64,000 nucleotides of DNA from positions 62,001-126,000 of the forward strand of contig CAMTUU010000007.1 of the NCBI GenBank assembly GCA_947085045.1, written 5' to 3'. Under the pieces are notes generated by a model, which was not told the origin of the DNA, searched no databases, and saw only the letters and a list, made by a program, of their open reading frames with translations. Positions 8,266 through 16,956 of the stretch are shown here, piece by piece. The stretch comes from Pseudolysinimonas_A sp947085045. GTDB lineage: Bacteria; Actinomycetota; Actinomycetes; Actinomycetales; Microbacteriaceae. Made by a program: the position numbers and the translations under genes. Numbering within the stretch: position 1 is the stretch's first letter; every line of letters starts with the position of its first letter.

Positions 8266-8523
8266 ATGAAGTCCGAGATCCACCCCGAGTACGCGCCCGT
8301 CGTGTTCCGCGACCTCGCGAGCGGTGCGACCTTCCTCACCCGTTCGACGGTGACGAGCGACAAGACGATCGACCTCGACGGCGAGACCTACCCGGTCATC
8401 GAGGTCGAGATCTCCTCCGAGTCGCACCCGTTCTACACGGGCAAGCAGCGCATCATGGACAGCGCCGGCCGCGTCGAGAAGTTCAACCAGCGCTTCAAGG
8501 GCTTCGGCGAGAAGAAGAACTAG
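8266..8523 (+). CDS. rpmE2: 50S ribosomal protein L31 type B
   Basis: Ribosomal protein L31 of the type B, cysteine-free class, recognised by KSEIHPEYAPVVFRDLASG, VEISSESHPFYTGKQR and RVEKFNQRFKGF. It lacks the CxxC zinc site of type A L31, so it can replace that protein under zinc limitation. Two in-frame ATGs exist, at 8260 and 8266. I prefer 8266 because family members begin MK-(S/T)-(E/D)IHPEY and because GAAGAAAG then lies at a usable distance. A long perfect hairpin follows the stop. Confidence 0.92.
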   Translation: MKSEIHPEYAPVVFRDLASGATFLTRSTVTSDKTIDLDGETYPVIEVEISSESHPFYTGKQRIMDSAGRVEKFNQRFKGFGEKKN

Positions 8524-8533
8524 CTCCCGCCTT

Positions 8534-8572
8534 CGGAACGCCCCGCCCTCCTCGGAGGCGCGGGGCGTTCCG
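8534..8572. terminator. Perfect 13-bp stem hairpin after rpmE2
   Basis: Arms CGGAACGCCCCGC and GCGGGGCGTTCCG are exact complements. The sequence between them can itself fold (CCTC...GAGG). It lies between the convergent rpmE2 and the DnaQ-Nudix gene and can serve both. There is no strong U-tract. Confidence 0.75.
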
Positions 8573-8576
8573 CATG

Positions 8577-9776
8577 TCAGAAGAGTGCGGGGCGCCGCTG
8601 CGACCAGAGGGGCAGCAGCACATCGAGCGTGAGCGGCGCCAGCTCGACCGACTCGGTGTCGGAGGGCGACTCGAGCCAGTGGATCGCGTCGATCTCGGCG
8701 GCGGGATGCAGCTCGGCGTCGGTGACGAGCGCGAACACCTCGGCCCGCACGGTGCGGCCGGGCTCGTTGAGGGCCGGTGCCTCGTACGATCCGAGGAACT
8801 CGGTGGCGTCGACATCCACCTCGAGTCCCAACTCCTCGCGCAGTTCCCGGATGAGGGCCGCCAGGGCGCTCTCGCCGCGCTCGATCTTGCCGCCGGGCTG
8901 CATGAACCCCGTCGTGCCGCGCTTGCGCACGACGACGGCGCGGCCCGCGGGGTCGGTGACGATCGCCGCCGCGACATGGATGCGCCGCGGCACGTCCTGC
9001 GCAGCGGACCCCGGTTCCACGTGCACAGGTTCGGCGACGACGGGCTCCGGCTCGGGTTCGTCTCCCATCAGGTCGGCCTCGGGCGCCTCGATCTCCAGCT
9101 GCACCGGAATGCTGTCGGTGAACTCGAGCATCGGCACGGTGTCGCTCGGCCGCGGTGCGGGGGCGGGGATCGGCTGGGTGTCCTCGATGATCCGGATGTC
9201 GTCGAGCGGGGCGACGGGCCACTCGTCGTCGAGGCGGCGCTGGCGCTCGTGCAGGTGGGCGGGGGAGCCGTCCAGCACCGCCGAGCCCTCCCGGTCCGGG
9301 TCGAGCATGGCCCGCACGATGCGGCCCGCCGCGAGAGACCCGGTCGCCACGCCGTAGCGCTCCGCCATGGCGTTGAGCGCCCGGCGGCCCGGGAAGGCGG
9401 GCTCGAGGATCTCGTCGAGCAGCAGCGGGTCGAGCACCGGGGCGTGGATGTCCCACGGCGAGATCTGCCGGCGACGGCACTCGCGGTCGAGCACGGTCAG
9501 CCCGGTGGCCGCGTCGAACGTCGCGATCGGGACGCCAAGGGCGACGAGGGTGCGCAGCGTCTGGGCGACCTCGCCCACGACGGCGTCCGCACGGTCGGAA
9601 CCCCAGTCCCAGCGGGCGAGCTCGGCGCCGTCGTCATCCAGGATCGCGACCCGGGCCGCGACGATCCGCGCGGTGTCCAGGTCGGTGCCCGCCGTCGCGA
9701 ACTCCGCTACTCCCAGGCGCCCGTGCCACATCCCCATCGGCTCAGAGTACGACCACTCGGGGTGCTCGGAGAACAT
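8577..9776 (-). CDS. Nudix hydrolase fused to an inactivated DnaQ-like exonuclease domain
   Basis: Two-domain protein of 399 residues. The C-terminal third is a Nudix hydrolase with an intact box: GGKIERGE, seven residues, then RELREELGL. It should cleave a nucleoside diphosphate linked to X. The N-terminal half aligns with actinobacterial DnaQ-type 3'-5' exonucleases through DLDTARIV, VLDREC, VLDPLLLDE and LHERQRR. However, the catalytic FDxETTG motif reads FATAGTD, the second motif Asp is Gly (FDAATGLTVL), and the HDAGADA stretch is missing before AAGRIV. It therefore looks like a dead exonuclease used as a scaffold. A Pro/Glu-rich linker (about residues 185-250) joins the halves. Divergent from the next gene, with 29 bp between starts. 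Confidence 0.85.
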   Translation of the reverse strand: MFSEHPEWSYSEPMGMWHGRLGVAEFATAGTDLDTARIVAARVAILDDDGAELARWDWGSDRADAVVGEVAQTLRTLVALGVPIATFDAATGLTVLDRECRRRQISPWDIHAPVLDPLLLDEILEPAFPGRRALNAMAERYGVATGSLAAGRIVRAMLDPDREGSAVLDGSPAHLHERQRRLDDEWPVAPLDDIRIIEDTQPIPAPAPRPSDTVPMLEFTDSIPVQLEIEAPEADLMGDEPEPEPVVAEPVHVEPGSAAQDVPRRIHVAAAIVTDPAGRAVVVRKRGTTGFMQPGGKIERGESALAALIRELREELGLEVDVDATEFLGSYEAPALNEPGRTVRAEVFALVTDAELHPAAEIDAIHWLESPSDTESVELAPLTLDVLLPLWSQRRPALF

Positions 9777-9790
9777 CGGGCGCGCCTCCG

Positions 9791-9796
9791 TAGAAT
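9791..9796 (+). promoter_or_regulatory. -10 hexamer TAGAAT of a leaderless transcript
   Basis: TAGAAT, 9 bases before the ATG at 9806 with no Shine-Dalgarno sequence in between, inside a 29-bp divergent gap. It is a good match to the actinobacterial TAnnnT -10 element. Confidence 0.5.
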
Positions 9797-9805
9797 CGAC
9801 GCGTC

Positions 9806-10645
9806 ATGGAAACCGTCGCCTCCGATCTGCAGCTGCTGGGCAGCCGCACCCGGTACTGGGAGTACGGCACACCGGATTCCGGGCCGACGATCGTCGTCGT
9901 CCACGGCTACCGGGGCGATCATCACGGGCTCGAGCCGGTCGTGAAGCAGCTCGGCGACTTCCACGTCATCTCGCCCGACCTGCCCGGATTCGGTGACTCG
10001 ACGCCGATGACCGAGCAACCGCATTCGATCGACGGCTACGGGGTGTGGCTGCGGGCGTTCCTGGAGGAGTTGGGGCTGACGGGGGAGATCCTCCTCGGCC
10101 ACTCGTTCGGCTCGATCGTCGTCGCCCACGCCGTCGCCGGCGGGCTCCCGGCGCGGGCCGTCATCCTGGTGAATCCGATCGCCGACGACCCGTCGAAGGT
10201 CGCCGGTGTCGGCGCGACCCGGTTCTACTACGCGATCGCCCGCCGCATCCCGGAGCGCGCCGCCCGCGCCTGGCTGAGCAACTGGCTGGTGGTGCGTGGG
10301 ATGAGCGTCAAGCTCGCGAAGACCAAGGACCGCGAGCTGCGCCGCTTCATCCACGGGCAGCACCACGCCTACTTCTCGGCGTTCGGCTCGCGCGCGAGCA
10401 TCGTGGAGGGCTTCGACGCGTCGCTCTCGACGACGGTCGCCGCCGTCGCCGACCGAATCGCGCAGCCCGTCCTGCTGATCGCGGGCGAGCTCGACGAGGT
10501 CGCCCCGCTGGCCGGGCAGTTCGCCCTGCGCGAGGCCTTCCCGGATGCTCGGCTCGACGTCATCCCGGGGGTCGGGCACCTCGTCCACTACGAGACCCCG
10601 CAGGCTGCGGCTGCGGCCATCCGTTCGTTCGTGGGCGATCAGTGA
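9806..10645 (+). CDS. Alpha/beta hydrolase
   Basis: Alpha/beta-fold hydrolase of 279 residues; substrate unknown. The oxyanion region VVVHGYRGDHHG, nucleophile elbow LLGHSFGSIV (Ser at about residue 103), acid in AGELDEVAPL and catalytic His in GVGHLVHYE are all present. No signal peptide is visible, so it is cytoplasmic. Its stop overlaps the GTG of the following glycosyltransferase (GTGA), so the two are one operon, and an acyl or glycolipid substrate is conceivable but unproven. Confidence 0.85.
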   Translation: METVASDLQLLGSRTRYWEYGTPDSGPTIVVVHGYRGDHHGLEPVVKQLGDFHVISPDLPGFGDSTPMTEQPHSIDGYGVWLRAFLEELGLTGEILLGHSFGSIVVAHAVAGGLPARAVILVNPIADDPSKVAGVGATRFYYAIARRIPERAARAWLSNWLVVRGMSVKLAKTKDRELRRFIHGQHHAYFSAFGSRASIVEGFDASLSTTVAAVADRIAQPVLLIAGELDEVAPLAGQFALREAFPDARLDVIPGVGHLVHYETPQAAAAAIRSFVGDQ

Positions 10646-11736
10646 GGATCCTCTTCGACTGCCGTTACGTCGTGCGGCAGGGCCACCACGACGGCATCAG
10701 CCGGTACTCGGCGCGTCTGGTCGAGGCGCTTTCGCGGCGGATGCCCGTCGAGATGCTGATCAGCGACGAAGCCCAGCTCGCCCTCCTGCCCGACCTCCCG
10801 TGGCACCTGGTCTCCTCCGAGACGAGCCTGCGCGAGCCGTGGATCGCCCGGCAGATCAACCCGCTGAACCCCGATGCCGTGTTCAGCCCGCTGCAGACGA
10901 TGGGCTCCGCGGGCCGGCGCTACGGTCTCGTGCTCACGCTGCACGACCTCATCTACCACCGTCACCGCACGCCGCCGCGCAACGTGCCCTGGTACATCCG
11001 AGTCGGCTGGTGGTTCTACCACCTCAGTTACGGACCGCAGCGAGCGGCGCTCAACCGGCCCGACGAGGTCGTCACGATCTCCGAAACGACCGCGGCGCTC
11101 ATCGCCGAACACCACCTCACGCGACGCCCGGTCACCGTCGTACGCAATGCGGCCGACCCGATCGAGGGTGCGCCCGCAGCCCGCCGCCCAGGAAGGAACC
11201 GCGAACTCGTCTACATGGGGTCGTTCATGCCCTACAAGAACGTCGAGACGCTCGTGCGGGCGATGCACGAGCTTCCGGGCTACGTGCTGCACCTGCTCAG
11301 CCGCATCTCGCCTCGCGACCGCGCGCGACTCGAGCTGCTCGCGCCGGCCGATGCGGTCGTATTCCACGACGGCGTGACCGACCCCGAGTACGCGGAGCTG
11401 CTGGAACGTGCCCACGCCCTGGTGCACGCGTCGCTCGACGAGGGCTTCGGCATTCCGCTGGTCGAGGCGATGAGCGTCGGAACCCCGATCGTCGTCAGCG
11501 ACATCCCGATCTTCCGGGAGATCGGCGGGCGCGCGGGCATCTACGCCGACCCGCACGACCCGGTGCAATTCGCCCGTGCGGTGCGGGAACTCGACGCCCC
11601 CGACACCTGGACGCGGCACTCGGCGGCGGCCCGCGATCAGGCGGCCCTGTTCGACTGGAACGCCTCCGCCGACGTGCTCTACGAGGTGCTGCGCCGCGTC
11701 GCCACGAAGCCCCGGCCCGAGGACGCCGAGAGCTAG
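10642..11736 (+). CDS. Glycosyltransferase family 4 protein
   Basis: GT-B glycosyltransferase of 364 residues. The N-terminal acceptor domain starts ILFDCRYVVRQGHHDGISRYS. The donor domain has ELVYMGSFMPYKNVETLVRAM and the EX7E-type motif DEGFGIPLVEAMSVGTPIV, followed by SDIPIFREIGG. It resembles mannosyltransferases of this class, but donor and acceptor cannot be assigned. The start is the GTG at 10642, overlapping the hydrolase stop as GTGA. Its stop overlaps the convergent histidine phosphatase gene by 4 bp. Confidence 0.87.
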   Translation: MRILFDCRYVVRQGHHDGISRYSARLVEALSRRMPVEMLISDEAQLALLPDLPWHLVSSETSLREPWIARQINPLNPDAVFSPLQTMGSAGRRYGLVLTLHDLIYHRHRTPPRNVPWYIRVGWWFYHLSYGPQRAALNRPDEVVTISETTAALIAEHHLTRRPVTVVRNAADPIEGAPAARRPGRNRELVYMGSFMPYKNVETLVRAMHELPGYVLHLLSRISPRDRARLELLAPADAVVFHDGVTDPEYAELLERAHALVHASLDEGFGIPLVEAMSVGTPIVVSDIPIFREIGGRAGIYADPHDPVQFARAVRELDAPDTWTRHSAAARDQAALFDWNASADVLYEVLRRVATKPRPEDAES

Positions 11737-12359
11737 TCCTCGAGCGCCTCGACGGCGTTCTGCAGGTCGAGGTCGCCCGCGCGCGGGTCGATCGCCGCGA
11801 GCTCGATCGGGTCGTCGAACGCGACGAGCCGCAGGTCGTCGCCATCGACGTGGAAGGTGTGCACCGAGCCGTTGGTGATCGGGCCGAACCCGCCGTCCGG
11901 TTCCGCCTCGAGCAGGGCGGCCCGGATCGCGCCGCCGTGACTCACCACGACGAGCGACTCTCCCGGGTGCGCGGCCGCGAGCGCCTGCAGCGCGGGGATG
12001 ACGCGCGCGACGACCTCCTCGCGGGTCTCCCGCCCCGGCACCTCGACATCCCGCGCGAAGCGCACGTCGACCTCGTGGAAGCTCAGACCCTCGGCGTCGC
12101 CGTAGTTGCGCTCGACGAACGCGTCCCGCAGCTCCGGCTCCGGCAGTCCGAGCTCGCGCGCGATGATCTCGGCCGTCTCGCGGGCTCGGCTGAGCGGGCT
12201 GGCGACGACGCGGGCGATCGGCCGGCGGGTGAGCAGGGTGCCGGTCAGGCGCGCCTGCTCGCGCCCGGTGTCGTTGAGCGGGATGTCGGTGAGCCCCTGG
12301 ATGCGGCGTGCGCGGTTCCACTCGGTCTCGCCGTGACGTACGAGGTACAGATCGGCCAT
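11733..12359 (-). CDS. Histidine phosphatase family protein (phosphoglycerate mutase-like)
   Basis: Branch-1 histidine phosphatase of 208 residues with the phospho-His motif LVRHGETEWNRARRIQG, Arg in SPLSRARETAEI, and the second catalytic His in VVSHGGAIRA. Such small proteins are phosphatases of sugar phosphates or cofactors more often than true mutases, and nothing in the context decides between them. The start is ATG 12359, giving MADLYLVRHGE. It lies 31 bp downstream of the sirtuin gene. Confidence 0.88.
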   Translation of the reverse strand: MADLYLVRHGETEWNRARRIQGLTDIPLNDTGREQARLTGTLLTRRPIARVVASPLSRARETAEIIARELGLPEPELRDAFVERNYGDAEGLSFHEVDVRFARDVEVPGRETREEVVARVIPALQALAAAHPGESLVVVSHGGAIRAALLEAEPDGGFGPITNGSVHTFHVDGDDLRLVAFDDPIELAAIDPRAGDLDLQNAVEALED

Positions 12360-12390
12360 GGCGCCTCCGAGCTTAGGAGGCCGCGACGGG

Positions 12391-13236
12391 TCAGCGGAGC
12401 AGGCGATCCTTCAGCGCCACGAGCACTTCCGAGCTGCCGGCGTCGATCTTGAGCGTCGCCCGCGGATCGCCTTTCGTCATGCCGCGGTTGAGGATGACGA
12501 TCGGGACCCGCCGCTTGACGGCCTGGTCGAGCAGCCGGATGCCGGAGTTCACGACGAGCGACGACCCGGCGATGAGCAGCGCGTCGGCGGAGCGGATGAG
12601 GGCCGCGGCTTCGGTGAACTTCGTCGTCGGCACGAACTCGCCGAAGAACACGACGTCGGGCTTGAGCATTCCCTCGCACACGGTGCACACGGGCACGATC
12701 ATCTCGTCGACCGCGTCGATGTCGACGTCGCCGTCGGGGTTGAGCTTCACGTTCTCCGGCTCGGCGAGCCAGGGGTTGTCGCGGGTCATCCGGGCCGCGA
12801 TGTCTTCGCGGGCGAAGAACTGCCCGCAGGACAGACAGCGCACGCGGTCGATCGAGCCGTGCACGTCCACGACGTGCCTCGACCCCGCCCGCAGGTGCAG
12901 CCCGTCGACGTTCTGCGTGATGACGCCGTTGACGACGCCGCCGCGTTCGAGTTCGGCGAGGGCGCGGTGACCGGCGTTGGGTTCCGCGGCGGCGAAGTGC
13001 CGCCAGCCGAGGTGGCTACCCGCCCAGTAGCGCTGCCGGGAGCGGGCGTCGGCGAGGAAGGTCTGGAACGTCATCGGCCGCCGCACCGGGGCGCCCTCGC
13101 CGCGGTAGTCGGGGATGCCGGAGTCGGTGCTCACGCCGGCACCGGTCAGCACGGCGACCCGGCGTCCGCCGAGGACACGCTCGGCCTCGTCGACCAGGGG
13201 TGCGACGGCGGGATCGAGCGCGGTCGTGATCGACAT
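12391..13236 (-). CDS. NAD-dependent protein deacylase, Sir2 family
   Basis: Sirtuin of 281 residues that removes acyl groups from protein lysines using NAD. NAD-binding motifs GAGVSTDSGIPDYRG and TQNVDGLH, catalytic His in DVHGS, and four zinc Cys as CLSC and CTVC are all present. A large insertion between the zinc pairs (about residues 140-180) is common in actinobacterial members. AGGAGG lies upstream of the ATG at 13236, so this gene has an ordinary ribosome binding site. It is divergent from the methyltransferase, 65 bp between starts. Confidence 0.9.
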   Translation of the reverse strand: MSITTALDPAVAPLVDEAERVLGGRRVAVLTGAGVSTDSGIPDYRGEGAPVRRPMTFQTFLADARSRQRYWAGSHLGWRHFAAAEPNAGHRALAELERGGVVNGVITQNVDGLHLRAGSRHVVDVHGSIDRVRCLSCGQFFAREDIAARMTRDNPWLAEPENVKLNPDGDVDIDAVDEMIVPVCTVCEGMLKPDVVFFGEFVPTTKFTEAAALIRSADALLIAGSSLVVNSGIRLLDQAVKRRVPIVILNRGMTKGDPRATLKIDAGSSEVLVALKDRLLR

Positions 13237-13301
13237 CGAATCCTCCTTCCGTCGGCTGTTCCCTGAGGTTAGAACGCGAAGGTTGCGAGAATGTTTCCGC
13301 C

Positions 13302-14147
13302 ATGAACCTCATCCCGGTCACCGACCCCACCGACCCTGCGCTGAGCGACTACACGGAACTGACGGATGTCGCCCGCCGTCGCCTGCGTGAGCCCGCTGAA
13401 GGCATCTACGTCGCCGAGTCGGTGAAGGTCATCGAGCGGGCGTTCGCCGCCGGCCACCGGCCCCGATCGGTGCTCGTCCTGGAGAAGTGGCTGCCCGAGA
13501 TCGAACCTCTCTTCGAGCCCTGGGACGTGCCGGTCTTCGTCGGCACTCCCGACGTGCTCGAGGCGCTCACCGGCTTCGTCGTGCACCGCGGGGCGCTCGC
13601 CTCGATGCACCGCCCCGAGCTGCCCGCGGTCGCCGACCTGCTACGGGATGCCGGCACGATCGTCGTGCTGGAGGACATCGTCGACCACACGAACGTGGGC
13701 GCGATCTTCCGGGCGGTCGCGGGGATGGGGGCGGATGCCGTTCTGATCACCCCGCGCTGCGCCGACCCGCTCTACCGCCGGAGCGTGCGCGTGAGCATGG
13801 GCGCCGCCCTGCAGGTGCCGTGGACCCGGCTGGGGGAGTGGGCTGAGGCGGTGCCGCAGCTGCACGCGGCCGGCTTCGAGATCGCCGCACTCGCGCTCGA
13901 CGAGCGGGCCGTGGACCTCGCCGACTTCGCCCGGACACGGCCGGAGCGGGTCGCGCTCGTGCTCGGCACCGAGGGAGACGGCCTCTCGCGCGGCGCGCTG
14001 GCGGCGGCCGACACGATCGTCACCATCCCGATGGATCGCGGCGTCGACTCGCTCAACGTCGCCGCCGCGTCCGCCGTCGCCCTCTGGGCACTGCGCACGT
14101 CGAGCCCTTCCAGGGGCGCGTGGGCGCGCACTAGGGTCGGGCCATGA
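13302..14147 (+). CDS. TrmH/SpoU family RNA 2'-O-methyltransferase
   Basis: SPOUT methyltransferase of 281 residues. The N-terminal substrate-binding domain includes EGIYVAESVKVIERA. The knotted catalytic domain carries the three SpoU motifs: DHTNVGAIFRAVAG, VLGTEGDGLSRG and IPMDRGVDSLNVAAASAVAL. The target, rRNA or tRNA, cannot be told. The last four bases overlap the permease start (ATGA), and the permease also seems to have its own hexamer inside this gene. Confidence 0.87.
   Translation: MNLIPVTDPTDPALSDYTELTDVARRRLREPAEGIYVAESVKVIERAFAAGHRPRSVLVLEKWLPEIEPLFEPWDVPVFVGTPDVLEALTGFVVHRGALASMHRPELPAVADLLRDAGTIVVLEDIVDHTNVGAIFRAVAGMGADAVLITPRCADPLYRRSVRVSMGAALQVPWTRLGEWAEAVPQLHAAGFEIAALALDERAVDLADFARTRPERVALVLGTEGDGLSRGALAAADTIVTIPMDRGVDSLNVAAASAVALWALRTSSPSRGAWARTRVGP
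14132..14137 (+). promoter_or_regulatory. -10-like hexamer before the APC permease
   Basis: TAGGGT inside the 3' end of the methyltransferase gene, 6 bases (cgggcc) before the permease ATG at 14144, with no Shine-Dalgarno sequence. Confidence 0.4.
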
Positions 14148-15673
14148 CGGCGACGACGACGCAGACCGACGGCAAGGGACTCGCGAAAGGCCAGCTGGGT
14201 CTGTTCGGGTCGACGATCATGGGGCTCGCCTCGACCGCTCCCGTCTACTCGCTCGTCGCGACCCTCGGCTTCGTGATCGCCGAGGTGGGCGCACAGGCGC
14301 CGATCGCCTTCATCCTCGCCTTCATCCCGATGTTCTTCATCGCGTTCGCCTACCGAGAACTCAACCGGGCGGTGCCCGACTGCGGCACGACCTTCACCTG
14401 GGCGACCAAGGCGTTCGGCCCGTGGGTGGGGTGGCTCGGCGGATGGGGCGTCGCCGTCGCGGGCATCATCGTGCTCGCCAACCTCGCCCAGATCGCCGGA
14501 CTCTACTTCTGGTACCTCGTCGAGGGCATCGTCGGCAATGCAGGCTACTTCTCCGACCAGCTCTGGATCGTCACCCTGACCGGGGTGATCTTCATCGCGG
14601 CGATGGTCTACGTCTCCTACCGCGGGGTCGAGATCGGCGAGAAGTTGCAGAACGTCCTGCTCGGCGTGCAGTACCTCGCGCTCGCACTGTTCGTGATCTT
14701 CGTCGTCGTCGCGATCGCCAACGGCAGCGCGCCCGACGCGGTGCCGGTCGACGGCGCCTGGTTCAACCCGTTCGGCTTCGAGTCGTTCGACGGGTTCACC
14801 GCCGCCATCCTGCTGGCGCTCTTCATCTACTGGGGCTGGGACACCTGCCTCGCGCTCAACGAGGAGACCAAGGACCCCAAGCGCATCCCGGGCCGCGCGG
14901 CACTCATCTCGACGATCGTGCTCATGGTCACCTACGTCGCCGTCACGGTCGCCGCGATCGCCTACGCCGGCACCGACGCCCTCGCCGACTCGGCGGATGT
15001 CTTCTACACCGTCAAGGACGCGCTCTTCGGGCCGTGGGCGTGGTTGCTCGTGCTCGCGGTGATGATCTCGGCGATCTCGTCGACCCAGACGACGATCCTG
15101 CCGACCGCGCGCGGAACGCTCTCGATGGCGATCTACCAGGCGCTGCCGGCCCGCTTCGGGAACGTGCATCCGAAGTACCGCACCCCGGGCTTCTCGACGC
15201 TGATCATGGGAATCGTCGCGATCGTGTTCTACGTCGGGATGACCTTCATCAGCGAGAACTTCCTCGCCGACTCGATCTACTCGCTCGGGCTCGCGATCGC
15301 GTTCTATTACGGACTCACCGGGTTCGCCTGCGTCTGGTACTTCCGCACGGAACTGTTCGTGAACGCCCACAGCTTCTTCTTCAAGTTCCTGTTCCCGCTG
15401 CTCGGGGCGCTGCTGCTGGCGGCCGCGTTCGTGAAGAGCGCGATCGACATGCTCGACCCCGACTACGGCTACACGGTGCTGCTGGGCGTCGGCGGGGTGT
15501 TCGTCATCGGCATCGGGTCGCTGCTGGTCGGTGTCGTGCTGATGGTGGTCTGGGCGCTCTTCCGGGAGTCCCGGCCGTTCTTCCGCGGCGAGAGCCTCAA
15601 CCGCGACACCGAGGTGCTCGTGCCCGAGGACGACCAGCTGGTCATCCGCAGCGTCGACGGCGGGCGGGGCTAG
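14144..15673 (+). CDS. APC family amino acid permease
   Basis: Amino acid-polyamine-organocation transporter of 509 residues with about twelve hydrophobic segments. The first helix region, LGLFGSTIMGLASTAPVYSL, has the broken-helix Gly-rich pattern of APC carriers. Other features are YRELNRAVPDCGTTFTWATKAFGPW and the intracellular ALNEETKDPKRIPGRAAL after TM6. These fit amino acid:proton symport; the substrate is unknown. The start is ATG 14144, coupled to the upstream gene by a 4-bp overlap. Confidence 0.9.
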   Translation: MTATTTQTDGKGLAKGQLGLFGSTIMGLASTAPVYSLVATLGFVIAEVGAQAPIAFILAFIPMFFIAFAYRELNRAVPDCGTTFTWATKAFGPWVGWLGGWGVAVAGIIVLANLAQIAGLYFWYLVEGIVGNAGYFSDQLWIVTLTGVIFIAAMVYVSYRGVEIGEKLQNVLLGVQYLALALFVIFVVVAIANGSAPDAVPVDGAWFNPFGFESFDGFTAAILLALFIYWGWDTCLALNEETKDPKRIPGRAALISTIVLMVTYVAVTVAAIAYAGTDALADSADVFYTVKDALFGPWAWLLVLAVMISAISSTQTTILPTARGTLSMAIYQALPARFGNVHPKYRTPGFSTLIMGIVAIVFYVGMTFISENFLADSIYSLGLAIAFYYGLTGFACVWYFRTELFVNAHSFFFKFLFPLLGALLLAAAFVKSAIDMLDPDYGYTVLLGVGGVFVIGIGSLLVGVVLMVVWALFRESRPFFRGESLNRDTEVLVPEDDQLVIRSVDGGRG

Positions 15674-15696
15674 CAGGCTCCCAGCCGCCCACCGTT

Positions 15697-15702
15697 TAGG
15701 GT
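15697..15702 (+). promoter_or_regulatory. -10-like hexamer of the carboxypeptidase gene
   Basis: TAGGGT, 6 bases (cgacgg) before the GTG at 15709. It has the same hexamer and spacing as the upstream permease, and no Shine-Dalgarno sequence. Confidence 0.42.
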
Positions 15703-15708
15703 CGACGG

Positions 15709-16947
15709 GTGCCTGAGAGTCGCCCGCTGTCCCGTCGGCAGATCTACCGTCGTCGGCGCATCGCGGTCGGCGGCGGCATCCTGGTGCTGCTGACGACGCT
15801 CATCTACCTGCCGATGACGCTCCTCGCGCCGCTGCAGGCGGCGGCGGTCACGGTCACCGCGCCGGAGGAGCCCGTCGCGGCGGTTCCCGCGCTGGACTTC
15901 CCCGACTACGGCGCGAGCGCGATCGGCGCCGTCGGCTTTCCCGGGGTGCTCGCGCAGGGTGGCTCGGTGGAGGCCCTGCCGATGGCGAGCATCACGAAGG
16001 TCGTCACGGCGCTCGTCGTTCTGCAATCGTTCCCGCTGGGCGCCGGCGAGGAGGGTCCCAGCGTGACGATGAGTTCGGCCGACGCCGCCCTTTACGGCAC
16101 GTACCTCGCGCGGAACGGCACCGTGTCAACCGTGCGCGCCGGGATGGTGTTCACCGAGCGCGAGCTGCTCGAGCTGAGCCTGGTCAAGTCGGCGAACAAC
16201 TACACGATGAGCATGGCGCTTTGGGCCTTCGGCTCGCTCGACGGCTACCTCGGGGCGACCAGCGCCTGGCTGACCGCGAACGGCCTCGACCGGATCGTCG
16301 TCAACGAGCCGACCGGGATCGACCCGGCCAACGTCGCCGCGGTGAGTCAGCTGATCGACCTGGGCAAACTCGCCCTCGGCAACCCGGTGATCGCCGAGAT
16401 CGTCGCGACCGCTCAGGTCGAGGTGCCGCAGGTCGGCGTGCTGCCCAACACGAACGCGCTGCTCGGCATCAACGGGATCGACGGGATCAAGACCGGCACG
16501 CTGGACGACTTCGGCGCCAACCTGCTGTTCTCCGCCGACTACCTGGTGGGCGAGTCGACGGTGACGATCGTCGGGGTGGTGCTCGGCGGCCCGAACCACG
16601 ATCAGATCGACGCCGACATCCTGACTCTGCTCGGCACCGCAGTCGCCAACTTCGCCGAGGTGGAGGTCGCCGCCGATGCGGAGACTTTCGCGACCTACGA
16701 GGCGCTCTGGGGGGACTCGGTGGGAGCGGTCGCCGCCGACCGGATGACCTTGCTGACCTGGGCGGCAGCGCCGGTCGAGGTGGAAGTCGTCACCGTCGAC
16801 GTGCGCACCGGGACCGCCGGCGAGGATGTCGGCGACATCCGCTTCACGTCGGGACCGATGACCGCGACGATCGATCTGGAACTCGCCGCCGACCTCGACG
16901 ACCCCGGGCCGTGGTGGCGGCTGACGAACCCCGCCCTGCTGTTCTGA
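15709..16947 (+). CDS. D-alanyl-D-alanine carboxypeptidase family protein
   Basis: Serine-type penicillin-binding protein of 412 residues, likely trimming the terminal D-Ala of peptidoglycan stem peptides outside the membrane. After a basic N-terminus (LSRRQIYRRRR) comes one hydrophobic segment (about residues 21-42) serving as anchor or signal. Active-site motifs are SITK (nucleophile Ser), SANN as the SxN element, and KTGT. A C-terminal beta-rich region of about 100 residues follows. The start is GTG 15709, chosen for the membrane-anchor position and the hexamer upstream. Confidence 0.87.
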   Translation: MPESRPLSRRQIYRRRRIAVGGGILVLLTTLIYLPMTLLAPLQAAAVTVTAPEEPVAAVPALDFPDYGASAIGAVGFPGVLAQGGSVEALPMASITKVVTALVVLQSFPLGAGEEGPSVTMSSADAALYGTYLARNGTVSTVRAGMVFTERELLELSLVKSANNYTMSMALWAFGSLDGYLGATSAWLTANGLDRIVVNEPTGIDPANVAAVSQLIDLGKLALGNPVIAEIVATAQVEVPQVGVLPNTNALLGINGIDGIKTGTLDDFGANLLFSADYLVGESTVTIVGVVLGGPNHDQIDADILTLLGTAVANFAEVEVAADAETFATYEALWGDSVGAVAADRMTLLTWAAAPVEVEVVTVDVRTGTAGEDVGDIRFTSGPMTATIDLELAADLDDPGPWWRLTNPALLF

Positions 16948-16956
16948 GTCCCAGGG

